Shown here: piece by piece, positions 1 to 10,692 of the stretch | Numbering within the stretch: the first letter of the stretch is position 1 | Layout of the letters: each line of letters starts with the position of its first letter | Assembly: GCA_963277665.1 (NCBI GenBank) | Contig: OY728153.1 | Location: 272,836,250 to 272,900,249, forward strand | DNA length: 64,000 bases | Direction: 5' to 3' | Source of the DNA: Viscum album | Taxonomy: Eukaryota; Streptophyta; Magnoliopsida; Santalales; Viscaceae | Program-made: the position numbers and the translations under genes | Notes under the pieces: model-generated | Seen by the model: only the letters and a program-made list of their open reading frames with translations | Database searches by the model: none | What the model was told of the DNA's origin: nothing

Positions 1-775
1 GGATTAATTGTATCTTCCATTTTTTTAAGACCCCAAAAACCTATATAATTAGATTCTACACTTACATATTGGAAGGACATGGTAGGAAGTGGTGTGTGTC
101 CATATTTCAAGCCTTGTTTCATGACATTATCCCTTGGACAACATTCTATAAGGTATTCAATAAGCAGTCCTATCATAAAACATTAAGCATGGTGAAGGAC
201 CATGAATTTTTTACCATATAGTTTGGAGATATTCGATGATGAAACATACAACATATTTTTTTGGGTTTGTTCATTTGTCTCTTAATGTCATAAAAATGAC
301 TATATACAAGATAGACACTTTAAAATGTTGTTAAAGCTCAAGATAACGTCAATTATTATTCTTATTTTCCAATTTAATTATGTGGAATTTGTGGATAAAG
401 TGGTTATAGTGGAGGTGGACTTATAAGGGAATACATGACTCAGTGGTGTTCCTTTAGTAGCATGGGCTATCCAATGTTCTTACTCTATCTAGAAGAGGAT
501 GTGGGATAAATCTCTTTGGGGTGGTGGAATGGGTACTCAGTAGTCATCAGGTTTTTCACTAGTGGTTTATTCAGTTCCTAATACATTAACTTATATTCAA
601 TGTGGGATGTCCGATCAAACTATACCCAAATACCTAGAGGATCTTAGGTCATGCCACTAGTGTGGGCATTCAACGCATCTTCAAACTTCTATAGGAATCC
701 CCTATAGGGTAGTGGAGTTGGTTCTTCATTTTATAAGGGTACATAGGTTTGATCCAAAAACTTCCATAGGTATGA
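1..775 (+). pseudogene. Gypsy B gag remnant (unit 1), cut by window start
   Basis: This is a decayed retrotransposon capsid (gag) fragment. From about base 59 a frame reads a retrotrans_gag-like stretch around TYILEGHGRKW, then PWTTFYKVFN, then VKDHEFFTI. The tryptophan-containing LEG..RKW block followed by a W..F......F block is typical of Ty3/gypsy capsids. Around 597-690 a degenerate CCHC zinc-knuckle region is visible (QCG..., then CGHSTHLQ). Stops and frameshifts interrupt it throughout. It aligns with about 29750-30530 in unit 2 and with 63370-64000 in unit 3. It ends at about 775, where an LTR fragment of element A begins; the same junction is present in unit 2. B pol was not found. 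Confidence 0.6.
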
Positions 776-780
776 GTATC

Positions 781-1823
781 TATATTAGGGGAAAGGGTAT
801 TCTCATATAATGGAATTACTTGGGTTTACCCCTAGTATTACTCTCAAACCCTTATATCTAGAATTCATAAGTATTTGTTATGAGTTGGCTCAACCAATTA
901 GGTCATGGATTCCCTACTCTCTCCTCATATCCTTTTATTATACTCTCAACATTATGATTCCCTATTTGGAGAACTAAGACACATGACATACTGATGTACT
1001 ACATGGACACTAGAGAACTAAGACACAGGTCCATGCGGGAGCATGTATATTTGTGCATACGATTGTATTATGTATGAGTATATATACATTATGGAAGGGA
1101 TACATATACATTTATAACTTTTCTAAAGTAGTTATAGTCACTATGGAATCCCATGAGGAACCTGGTTGGACATAGTTGTTAATTTATGCATTTTACATCA
1201 CAGATGATTATTATACCTACACACTATTACCTTCATATTCACATGCTATATTTATTTAGACACCATTGGTGGTGGCCTACTGAGTATATATCACACCCTC
1301 TTCATGCCGCCAATTGGTACCTAGACAGGATTGATGGATGCAGGTAGGGACATGGGAAAGTCCCTAGTTTTTTATGCTTGACTAATTATAGTGTAGGAGC
1401 ATGGGAGAACAGGATGATCTATGGATCATGATGGTATATGGAGATAATATTTTAGTTTTTGTGGTTCTTTTAATATACTTTTATGTATCGTTTTCTTATT
1501 TCCTTGTTTTCTTTATCCCTTTTTATTTAGATATATGACCTTAATTCATTTTTTTATATAGTTCCACGGTTGGCTTGTATATTTTTATAATTTGTATAAT
1601 TTAATTTTTCTTCTCCTATTTTTCATTATTACACTTCAATTGTTTATTTTTTCTTTCATTATACCATTATGTTACACTGATCATGAGGGTATAGTCTCCC
1701 CAACATACCATTATAGAACCTCACTACTAATTGGAATCCTCTCTCATTTGGGTAGGTGCTCTTGAGGTCATCTGACTGAACTGGTTCAATTAATTATAAG
1801 TTAAATGGGTCTGGGATGGTATT
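781..1823 (+). repeat. Gypsy A 5' LTR, truncated (right third only), unit 1
   Basis: This segment matches the last third of the A 3' LTR (about 9650-10692). Shared blocks include the 'agttggctc' tract, the 'gagacacatgacatat' tract and the 'caccattggtggtgg' tract. It ends at about 1823 in a 'gggatggtatt' end corresponding to 'gggatgttata' at 10682-10692. The left two thirds are missing, and the left flank is B gag. The left boundary is approximate to a few tens of bases. Confidence 0.7.
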
Positions 1824-1826
1824 AAT

Positions 1827-1838
1827 TGGTATCACATC
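1827..1838 (+). other. Primer binding site of gypsy A (initiator Met tRNA type)
   Basis: The sequence tggtatcacatc lies four bases after the LTR end. It matches the plant initiator-Met PBS consensus (TGGTATCAGAGC) at most positions. This is what identifies the LTR on its left as a 5' LTR and sets the element to the + strand. Confidence 0.7.
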
Positions 1839-3140
1839 TTTAATTTCATTTTTTTCTAATTGTTTATATTATTAAATAGGATATCAGGATGTATTAGTAT
1901 TTGGTAACGATCCTATGCTTGGGAGTACGTAACCCATGTGTGGGAGAAAAGACAAAATTTCTTGGAAGGGATATGATGTTCTAGATTATGGTTGTTACAG
2001 TTGTATCAATTTCACTATTGGGTGATGCACATGGATTGATTTTTTCTAATTATTGTGGAATGTATTTTTACCCTTTGCCTAATAAAACAGGGATGTCATG
2101 TATCATTAATCATTATAGGCATGTGATGATTTATATGTCATGCATCATTTAATTCCACGTTTACTTATTACATACATTTTCGTTGCATACTCCTTGTTCA
2201 TTAATAGTTATATTTGAAATTGTGAAAATGTTTATTATAGGGGTAAATAATTGGAATAATTAAAGTTTCTGTATCAACCTAAATAGTGTTTTCCCATATA
2301 GTGTAATGATGGAACCTTAATTATCCAATTATACCAAGTTTGATCTGTGAACCATCAGTAACATGAGCTAAAACGTTATTTGGTTTAACTTTTATGTATG
2401 TCAATTTTAATTTAATGAGTTCACGTTCTTTTAAAAATTGATAATGATGATCTATCTAATTGATCCATCTTAAAATCTTAGTTATATTGATTTGTAGTAC
2501 CATTTTCATTTAATGTATGTCAATTTTAATTAGTTCACATTCCTTTATGTAAGTAAATTTTAATTTAATGAGTTCATGTTCCATTATAAATTGGGAATGA
2601 TGGTCTTTTCTCATTTGGGGTCGCTTCCACAAGAATGCATCAGTTTTTTTCATAGGGACGTGCTTGGGCTTCCTCACTTTCGTCCACCTTGAGTGCTTGT
2701 ATTAGAGGAAGGGTGTTCTTCCATAATTTGTTCAATAAAATAAAAAATCAATTATCATCAACTTAGGAATGATAAATGCATCTAACTGGACCTTGGTTGA
2801 TATAAATATGGATATATGTATTGAAATATTTAAGGTATGTAGTGTCCTAAATTTAAATGGAAGTAATTGTAATTAAATAGAGATTCCAATTGAAACTTAA
2901 AAGGGTGTTTTCCTCTATAAATTTAAATTGACACATTGTACACCACAACCCTAAAATGAAACATGGAACTTCAACCGGACTCAAAATTAGTAGTGGGAAA
3001 TAGACTTTATCCCTAGTGATTCATATCTATATTATATGACACCTAGTCCTAGATCTATAATTAGATAAAGGGATGTGAATATTATTTTGAAATTCTTATA
3101 ATTATCCAATTATTTTCCCTCAGATGTTGTCATTGTTGAA
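1839..3140 (+). other. Gypsy A leader, no recognisable coding
   Basis: About 1.3 kb lies between the primer binding site and the first gag-like motifs. It is AT-rich with no frame I recognise. It aligns with about 31580-32680 in unit 2, apart from a roughly 150-bp duplication-like stretch near 2400-2700 that contains repeated 'tatgtcaattttaattt' and 'gagttcacgttc' phrases. Confidence 0.5.
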
Positions 3141-4200
3141 TCTTATATGAGGCATGTGTTTGTAAATTTTAGAGCAACTCAACCATGACGTCCTTGAGTC
3201 GAGCACCAGGAGGGTGGAGATGACCGTGATCCTGAGGGGTAGGACCAAACCATCTAGTAATGCCAATTGTGTCACCTCATGTTATAGATTATAAGTGTGA
3301 CAATTCCCAGTTTCATGACAGTTTCCTTTAACTTATGCAGAATGTTTAGGGAGAACCATGACATGCCCATACTATGGAGGATATGAAGTTAGAGTTTCAA
3401 TAGTAGTATTTTCCTAGATTTTTAGGTGATGGAAGTCCACATTCCATTCTATATATCTTTGATCACTTGAATATGACTCTATATTAGAGTGTCAATCCCA
3501 TCGCTTATATGATTTGGGTTTCTACCTAGTGTTGGTCCAATGTTAATAGTCATACAGACCAATATTAAGAAATAGTCTAATGATATTTTAAGGCTTCTTT
3601 CTAGGACAGTTTATTTTTGAAAATGATGATATAGGAAAAATATGGGGAATTCATGAATCTTGAGAAAGTGTCCATATAAGTTATAGATAATTCATATCTA
3701 TTTATATAGATTCATCATTTCACACCATCCTTCACTGCGAATTATCTTTCAAGAGTGTTATGTTTTGAGGATGGGAAGAGGTGTTGCATCTGATCTCAGG
3801 TTAATCATCTTTTTCCACTATTTTCTGAGCAATTTTGAACCAATACCTTATAAATGAGAATAAATTGGGGGTATCTAATAGTACAGGATGTGATAGATCT
3901 GTGATGAGATAGGGTAGTAGTTCATCCAGTGGAAGGAAACGTCTTCTGGAGGATTCTCAATAGCGCGGTGGGATCCAGAGTACCCATTAAGGTAGCTCAA
4001 CTACATTCCATTAGTGTGGTGGGAATGGTAAAGTAAAACATTTTTGTGATCGAGACCCAGTTAAGTGCTAGTCCTATGGTAGTATGGGTTATCCTTTGAG
4101 ATTCTATCATACCTTCCCCTCAGTTCCTAGTGGGAGATGATTTACACCAACTCCATATTCCAGAGTAGGATCAGTATCTCTGTGTTTGTCCAGAATCTAG
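3141..4200 (+). pseudogene. Gypsy A gag remnant (unit 1)
   Basis: This is a decayed capsid/nucleocapsid region. Near 3400-3480 a frame reads FPRFLGDGSP then LYIFDHLNM, matching the PP.F.G..DP...WL...E block of plant gypsy gag. Further on, around 3760-3800, a KRV...FEDG-like stretch is visible. A degenerate zinc-knuckle region lies around 4010-4100. Stops and frameshifts are frequent. It follows the A leader and precedes the protease on the same strand, as expected for a gag-pol transcript. The unit 2 equivalent is about 32690-33720. Confidence 0.6.
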
Positions 4201-6130
4201 ACTACAACTAACCATACAAGATTAGGAGGTGGACATGGTCCATGAGGCTAGAATCAGGATATGGAGTTCTAATAAAGAGGACCTTCTCCATGTATTAGGT
4301 TTTAGTATATACTCATTGATTAGGAAATATTTATTCATTCTAGCCTATACCCTATGAGAAGCGTGTTGGGCCATCTATAATATGAGGTATGATTCTGGTA
4401 TCCACAACTTTATTATCTCAACTTTTTTATATAGGTGATTTATATTCATTTATCTATATGAAGATTGTGCAAGGATTTTTTATGAATATTTAGTATTTCT
4501 ATTGTGTGATGACACTTGATACTCTATTAATAATTTTATTAGAGAGTGTAAACCAGTGTAAAGAGTTCCCCATAAGATATTCTATTATTGTTTCTATTGT
4601 TACCACATTATACTCAACATGATGGGTGTCAATATCATTCTACGGATGGACTGGTTGGTCTCTTATCATGATTATTTGCACTGATATCATGGTATTGAAT
4701 CTTTTAACTCACCAAAAGGGTAATATTTATGTACCCAAGGATGAATGGGTTGTCCAGGTTTGTGGAGCCAAACCAGAGCTTTGTGGGCTAGTTAGAGTAA
4801 TATCCCAGGTTACTATACTTTTTTTACTTGGAAATGAATTAGGATGATTTCACTCATAAAGTAAAACATTTTCGAGATTTCATTACCGGTGATTTTTTTG
4901 GATTACCTCCTGAGAGAGAGGTAGAGTTTCCTATTATGGTAGTTCCATGAGCAACAGCCATATCTATTACTCCTTATAGGATAGAAACTACTAAGTTGCA
5001 GAAGATCAAGTGGAACATGGAGGATTTTAAAGATAAGGATTTTAGGCTGGTCAATACTTCACCTTGGGGTTCATCTATCATTTTCACTAAAAAATCATCT
5101 AGTATCCCCTGGATTTATATAGATTACCATTAGTTGAACCATATTATGATTAATAACTAGTATCCATGGCCTCATATATATGACCTCTTTTAACTTCTCT
5201 GAGGAGCGAGAGTTTTTTCCAAGATCAATCTGAGGTCTGGATATCATCATGTATGAGTTAGGCCTTTATATGTACCTTAGAGAACATTTTGAAGTAGGTA
5301 TGGTATTTATGAGTATATTGTTATGATTTTTGGTCATCTGAACATGAATTCCATCTTCATGGTTTTGATGAATGATGTTTTTCACATGTATCTGGATTCA
5401 TCTGTGGTAGTATTAATGGAATATATCTTAATGAATTATCTCACTTAATGTGACTGTGAAAAATATATTGATATAATACTGAATTAACTAAGAGATCACT
5501 AGTTGTTCACTAAGATCAATAAATTCCACTTTTATAAAGAATAATTTCACTTCATAGGTCACATCATATCAGAGTAAGGAGTGTTTGTTAACCTAAACAA
5601 GGAAAACACTATAGTTTCCTTGGAAAAACCAAAGAACATAATTAAAATACATCGTTTCTTGGGTATGTAAGGTTATTACATGAATTTATTTAGTAAATTT
5701 CATATCTAGAATCATTTATTATAAGCTTAAATAATAAGGGTGTAAAATTAATATGGTTAGTAGCCTACAAGAAATCATTTCGAGAGCTGAAAGGGAGACT
5801 GAATTCAACACTGATATTGATTCTTCTAAGGTCAGATAGAATATATATTGTTTATTATGATACATCAAGAATTGGTCTATGAGAAGTTATAATGCAGGAA
5901 TACTGAGTGGTGGCATACGAGTCTCATCAGTTGAGGCCACATGAGAGAAATCACCCAACACATAACCTCGAGCCGGTTGTTGTGGTTCATGCCTTGCATT
6001 ATTAGATACATTATATTCATGAAAATTATTTTTCTGGTGTGTACAGATCACAAAACCTCATGTATCTATTTAAAAAACATGATCTCAACCTTAATAATTC
6101 TGTTCATTCCTTTTATTATTAATTAAGAGT
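4200..6130 (+). pseudogene. Gypsy A pol: protease, reverse transcriptase, RNase H (unit 1)
   Basis: The end of the aspartic protease is read at 4628-4657 as VNIILRMDWL, the conserved D.ILGMDWL motif. RT follows: TPYR near 4970, SPWGSSIIFTKK near 5060-5100, a YIDYH..LN block near 5120 and KINLRSGYHHV at 5221-5253. A YEY.VM.FG block near 5310 and FMVLMNDVF near 5360 come next. The catalytic F.DD is replaced by a V-V-V-L-M-E-Y-type sequence near 5405-5430. LRDH, FTKINKFHF and GHIISE then FLGM.GYY follow (5490-5690). RNase H traces run to about 6130. At least two stop codons here (after GHIISE and in FLGM.GYY) are also present in unit 2. The gene is inactive. Confidence 0.8.
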
Positions 6131-6399
6131 ACTAATTAAAAGGAAATTCTAGAGGATAATGGTGAATGGAAGTTGAAGGAACTCTTTTCTGAGATGCATC
6201 TAGAGATTTAAAAGAGTTTTGAGAAGTATTATCTTACAACTCTAGTAGAGACTTCAAAACTTCTAGATCGGGTAAAGATGAGGCATTTTTCTGATTATGA
6301 ATGTCTAAGCCTTTATGAGTGCATTTCAAGTATAGATCCACAACTAGATTAAACCATTGACGATAATGATGGTCTATTTATTCATAAACATGTTTGGGT

Positions 6400-7720
6400 T
6401 CTGGAAATCATCTAGGAGGACCTGATGTGAGAGTCACATCCATCGTATTTTGTGGTAAAACCAAGGATTATAAATATTAATCATGATTTATGTCAGAAAT
6501 ATTGGTGGATTGGTAGGAAAAAGAGATATATGGAGTTACTATTAGGTGTTCTGCCTTTCAGCAGGAGAAGGAAGAATACGAGTGACTAGAAGGGATTTTT
6601 CACCAGTTTCCTATTCCTGAGTGGAAATGGGATGATGTCATTGTACAATTTGTGACTAACATACCAAGATACCCATGTATAAATGATGTGGTATGGGTTA
6701 TCTTTGATAGTCTCATAAGTTATCTCACTTTTTACCTATCAAGGATACCTTTTTTGTGGAAGAGTTTGTAAGGATCTATTTTGAGAAGATTATACGACAT
6801 CATGGCATTCAAAAAATTGTTGTACCAGATAGTGACTATCATTTTAATTATTTTTTATAGAAAGTTTCATAGGGGAACTAGGTAAATAGGTTATTTTGAG
6901 TACAACATACCACCCTCATACCAACAAGTGGTCTGATCGGATGATAAATATTTTAGAGGAAATTCGTCAAGTGTGTATCCTTGATCGTGAGGTTATTGGG
7001 AGAAACATATAACTCCAATAGACTTTTACTATAATTAAAATTTCAATGTGAATATATTGATGGATTCTTATGAGTTATTATATGGTATTCCATGCCAATC
7101 ACCTCTATACTATTTGAGGTGGGGGAGACAACACTGCATGGATCTTATCTCATTCAGGTGACTTTAGTGCTGGTTCATCTGATCCAGAAGTGAATGGTTA
7201 TAGCCCATTCTAGGAAGAATTCATATTCCAACCAACATAGATAAAATATAGAGTTAGAGGTTATGGATGAAGTATTATTTCATATATTGACTAGAATGGA
7301 GCATTGATGGGTTATGAGGCATTTAAGCTACTTCCTTATTTTGTTGGACCTTTTGTGGTTTTGGAGAAGGTTCAATCAATAGATTATCATATAATACTCC
7401 TTGATGGATATGGATCTATAAATGATGTTTTCCATGTTTCTTAGTTACATCACTGTTATTCAGGCCCATATCACATATTTTATCCTCATGATGTTGAGAT
7501 AGAGGTAGATGCATCCTTTTTAGAGAATCCTATAAGCGTTGTGCACCAGAGCGTAAAGGATCTCTGAGTAAGGTCAATAAATATGGCATGGATTTAATGG
7601 TAGCACAGTAGATTATAGGATGAGACTGAGGAAAGGGAGGCTGGCATATGTACATAGTGGCAATATCTCTTTTCAAATGATAATATTCCACCCTCATAAT
7701 GGCATATCATTGATAAGTTG
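6400..7720 (+). pseudogene. Gypsy A pol: integrase and chromodomain (unit 1)
   Basis: The integrase zinc-finger region reads INHDLCQKYWWIGRKK near 6470-6520. The core begins with WDDVIVQFVTNIPR near 6630-6665 and VVWVIFDSL near 6690. A YHPHTN-like tract lies near 6905, then YELLYG near 7070-7090. FVGPFVVLEK near 7340 marks the C-terminal SH3-like region. From about 7509 a frame reads LENPISVVHQSVKDL and later AWI.W.HS...ETEERE, fitting a Tekay/Del-type chromodomain (P..ILDR...LR.K.I..V.V.W....E..TWE.E). Chromodomain integrases of this kind direct insertion to heterochromatin. Many stops; inactive. Confidence 0.75.
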
Positions 7721-7724
7721 TCTT

Positions 7725-7736
7725 AAGTGAGGGAGG
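7725..7736 (+). other. Polypurine tract of gypsy A (unit 1)
   Basis: A purine-rich run, aagtgagggagg, lies directly before the LTR start (tgtaacaacc at 7738). It is the expected plus-strand primer site and fixes the LTR boundary. Confidence 0.7.
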
Positions 7737-7737
7737 T

Positions 7738-10692
7738 TGTAACAACCAAGTTTTTCATACGAGGTATGAACATCTTAATTTATGGTTTAAAACCCCTATT
7801 TTATACTTGTAAATTTTTCTTATGGTCTAAGGAATAAATTATAAGTGTTTGGGGTTTGTTCGGACCTAGGAACTTCCTATTTCGGAGGAAACAAAATAGG
7901 GATACAGTTTTCCCAAATCATGCACCTAAGGACACAAGGTTTGGATAAACCATGTGGAGTTATACCAATGGATATAGTGGTTTTTAATGGTATGCATATA
8001 GTTTTTCTAATTGTGAACCTATCCCTTGTGAGTTGGGTGTTACTCAGATAGTGTCTAGTGCATGGGGTAGGCACAATTGAAAAACCAGGGACATGAACCT
8101 TGCGAGGTTCCTCTCTTTGGATTGTACTAGATTCATGGTTGTAACATGTTTTGGAATACTGGTAATCTAAACCATGATCCACATATAAAGTGGGTATAAT
8201 TAAAATTGTCCCCTTGTTATTTAAAAATGGATAAACCTTTCCTCCTCCCTTTACTTTCAGGGGACTATACACCTAGGAAGATCCCTCGTCTCCTCTTTCT
8301 AGAGTTTTAATCCTCTTCTTCATCCAACCTCTGATTTGATAGACATTTATCATGTTGGATTTCCATTGGTATGAGATTTTATCCATTTCAATCCTTTCAT
8401 TGTTTATCTCTCTGACTTCAATGATGTTTTGTAGAAAGATCATATGACTTATTTTTAGGGTATTTGTCTATTTATCCATTTTCTTCTTATCTACACTAAA
8501 CCTAAGGAAGGTACCAGATGAGTTTTCCTCCAAGGGAATAAGGTAGGTGGTATATGGATTTTCCCTAGTGTATTTATGTTTATATTTTTATTCATTATTA
8601 CACATGACAGTTTCACCGATAATCACCCATAAAATTAATCTTCCTTGAATTGGTTTCCCTATTTTGGATCCTAATAAATATTTTAGATCCTTAATGATGT
8701 GGCAGGCTATCAAACTCAACATGAGCCACCCATTTGGGTTTTCCTATTATATGCTTATTTGACCATTATGTTTTTATAACAAAAACACCCAATGATGTGT
8801 TTGGTTCAACTTATTATGTGTTATATCATTAATGAAAATGGATAAATTATAGTGGTGTACCATGGAAAACATGTTTACCAAAATTATTGAATTTGTAATT
8901 AAATTTATAAATAAACTTAGTGAATTTAAATAAATTTGACTAGGAAATTGTTACCATTCCACACTTAAACCTCAACATCATTAAATAAAAGGTAATGATT
9001 TGAATGAAATTGATGTAGTAAGTTGGGATGATTACTACATGGAAAATGTTACACATAATGTACATAATTGGTTCATGTTAGTATAGACCATAAACGTTGT
9101 CATCAATAAATAGAAAGTAATGATATAAATGAAATAGAAGTAGTAAATTGGAATCACTATCACATGGCCACTGTTACACTTCATATACAAACTTGGTGCC
9201 TGTAATTATGGACCTTAAATGTTGTTATCAAAAATTTAATGGTAATATTAAAAATTAAATTGAAGTAGTAATTTGGATTTATTATTACATGTAAAATGTT
9301 AAAACCATTATTCCCATACTTGGTTCCTTTACTATGAACATTTTTCTAGTAATAAGAGTGGTAAAATATGAGACAACATTGGTTTCTTGAGGGGATGACC
9401 TAAGCAGTCAGAGGATTCCACCTTGATTCATTGAGCTGATTTATAATGGGAGATACCCACCATGGAATTTATTACTTGTTTTATTATGTGAATGCATTGT
9501 CTTTTTACCAATGATTCACTCATTAAACATCCAGATATGAAAATTACATGGATACACAACATGGATTCAGCTTGACATCTACTAACATGTGACACCATAG
9601 ATTCATCCTATTATGACCAATAATTCATAGCCTAGGATAACTATGAATTATCTCCATGGACTTGGTTATACTCTTTTACAATGGTATGCCTTGGTTGTAC
9701 CCTTTTAATTAAACTCCACCCCTTATTGATTGACTACATGAGTTTTTAAGATGAGTTGGCTCGACCCCTAAGGTCATGGATTCCCTGGTATCACCTCGAA
9801 TCTATTTATTATATTTTCCACATTATGATGATCTATTTAGAGATTTGAGACACATGACATATTGGAATACACTGTGGATTCCATGTCACTAAGCCAAGGG
9901 TCATTTCTAGTGCATGTGTATCTGTGCATATGATTTCCTTATGTATGAATATATGCAGATGATATCAAGGGTATATAGACATTAACATATTTTTATGTAG
10001 CATGTATGTTCGTCCTGGAATCCCAAGAAGAGACCAATCTGACCTGGTTGTTACTTTGTATATTTTACATCATTGATGAATATTATACCAACACATGGTA
10101 ACATTTATATTCCTTGGCAGAATTTGTGTAAACAGCATTGGTGGTGGCCAACTTAATATATCTCCCACTATATTTGAGCCACAGATTGGTACTTATATAG
10201 AATTTATGGATGTATGTTGGTACATGGAAAGTCACCCAATTTTCAATGCATGATTTATTGTAGCTTGGGAGTGGGGGATCATAGGATGGGATATGGATTG
10301 TAATGCTTTATGGTGATAGTCTTTTAGTCCTTCTGGATATTTTTATATACCTGAATTTATGTGTGTCTGTTAATATATTTTACTGTTACTTTTTGTTTAG
10401 AGACATGACATCACATAATTTTATACATGTTGAAACTGTTGAATTCTTTATTATTATCATATGGAGGATTCACTTTCAATATTACTATTTTTCATTATTA
10501 TGCTTGCATTTATTATTTATCTATTTGGTATACTAATCTGAAACTCTGATCAGGAGGGTATAGTCTCCCCACTATAACATCATGGTTCCTCGCTACTAGT
10601 CAGTAACATCTGGTGTATAGGGAGGCTCACTTGAGGCCATGTGATCGATCAGGTTAGGTTACATATGAGTGAACTTAGTTTGGGATGTTATA
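7738..10692 (+). repeat. Gypsy A 3' LTR, complete (unit 1)
   Basis: The 2,955-bp LTR starts tgtaacaacc just after the polypurine tract and ends gggatgttata, a decayed tgttaca end. Unit 2 has an equivalent of 2,954 bp at 37256-40209. The right third matches the truncated 5' LTR at 781-1823. Immediately to the right lies the RNase H end of an inverted copia element, so A inserted into, or is deleted up against, that copia. ORFs of 68 and 131 codons on opposite strands near 7845-8272 look fortuitous. Confidence 0.8.
8976..9350 (+). repeat. Three tandem ~125-bp repeats inside the A LTR (unit 1)
   Basis: Diverged repeats start at about 8976, 9101 and 9226, a spacing of 125 bp each. Each has a 'catcaataaat.gaa.gtaatgat' start, a 'gaagtagtaa.ttgg' middle, a 'ta..acatgg.aaatgttaca' block and an 'acttggt.c' end. 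The same three-copy array occurs in unit 2, so it belongs to the LTR itself. Confidence 0.75.

Noticed and set aside
7877..8272. 131-codon frame on the minus strand in the A LTR of unit 1
   Set aside because: It lies inside an LTR on the strand opposite to the element, matches no known domain, and is not open in unit 2.
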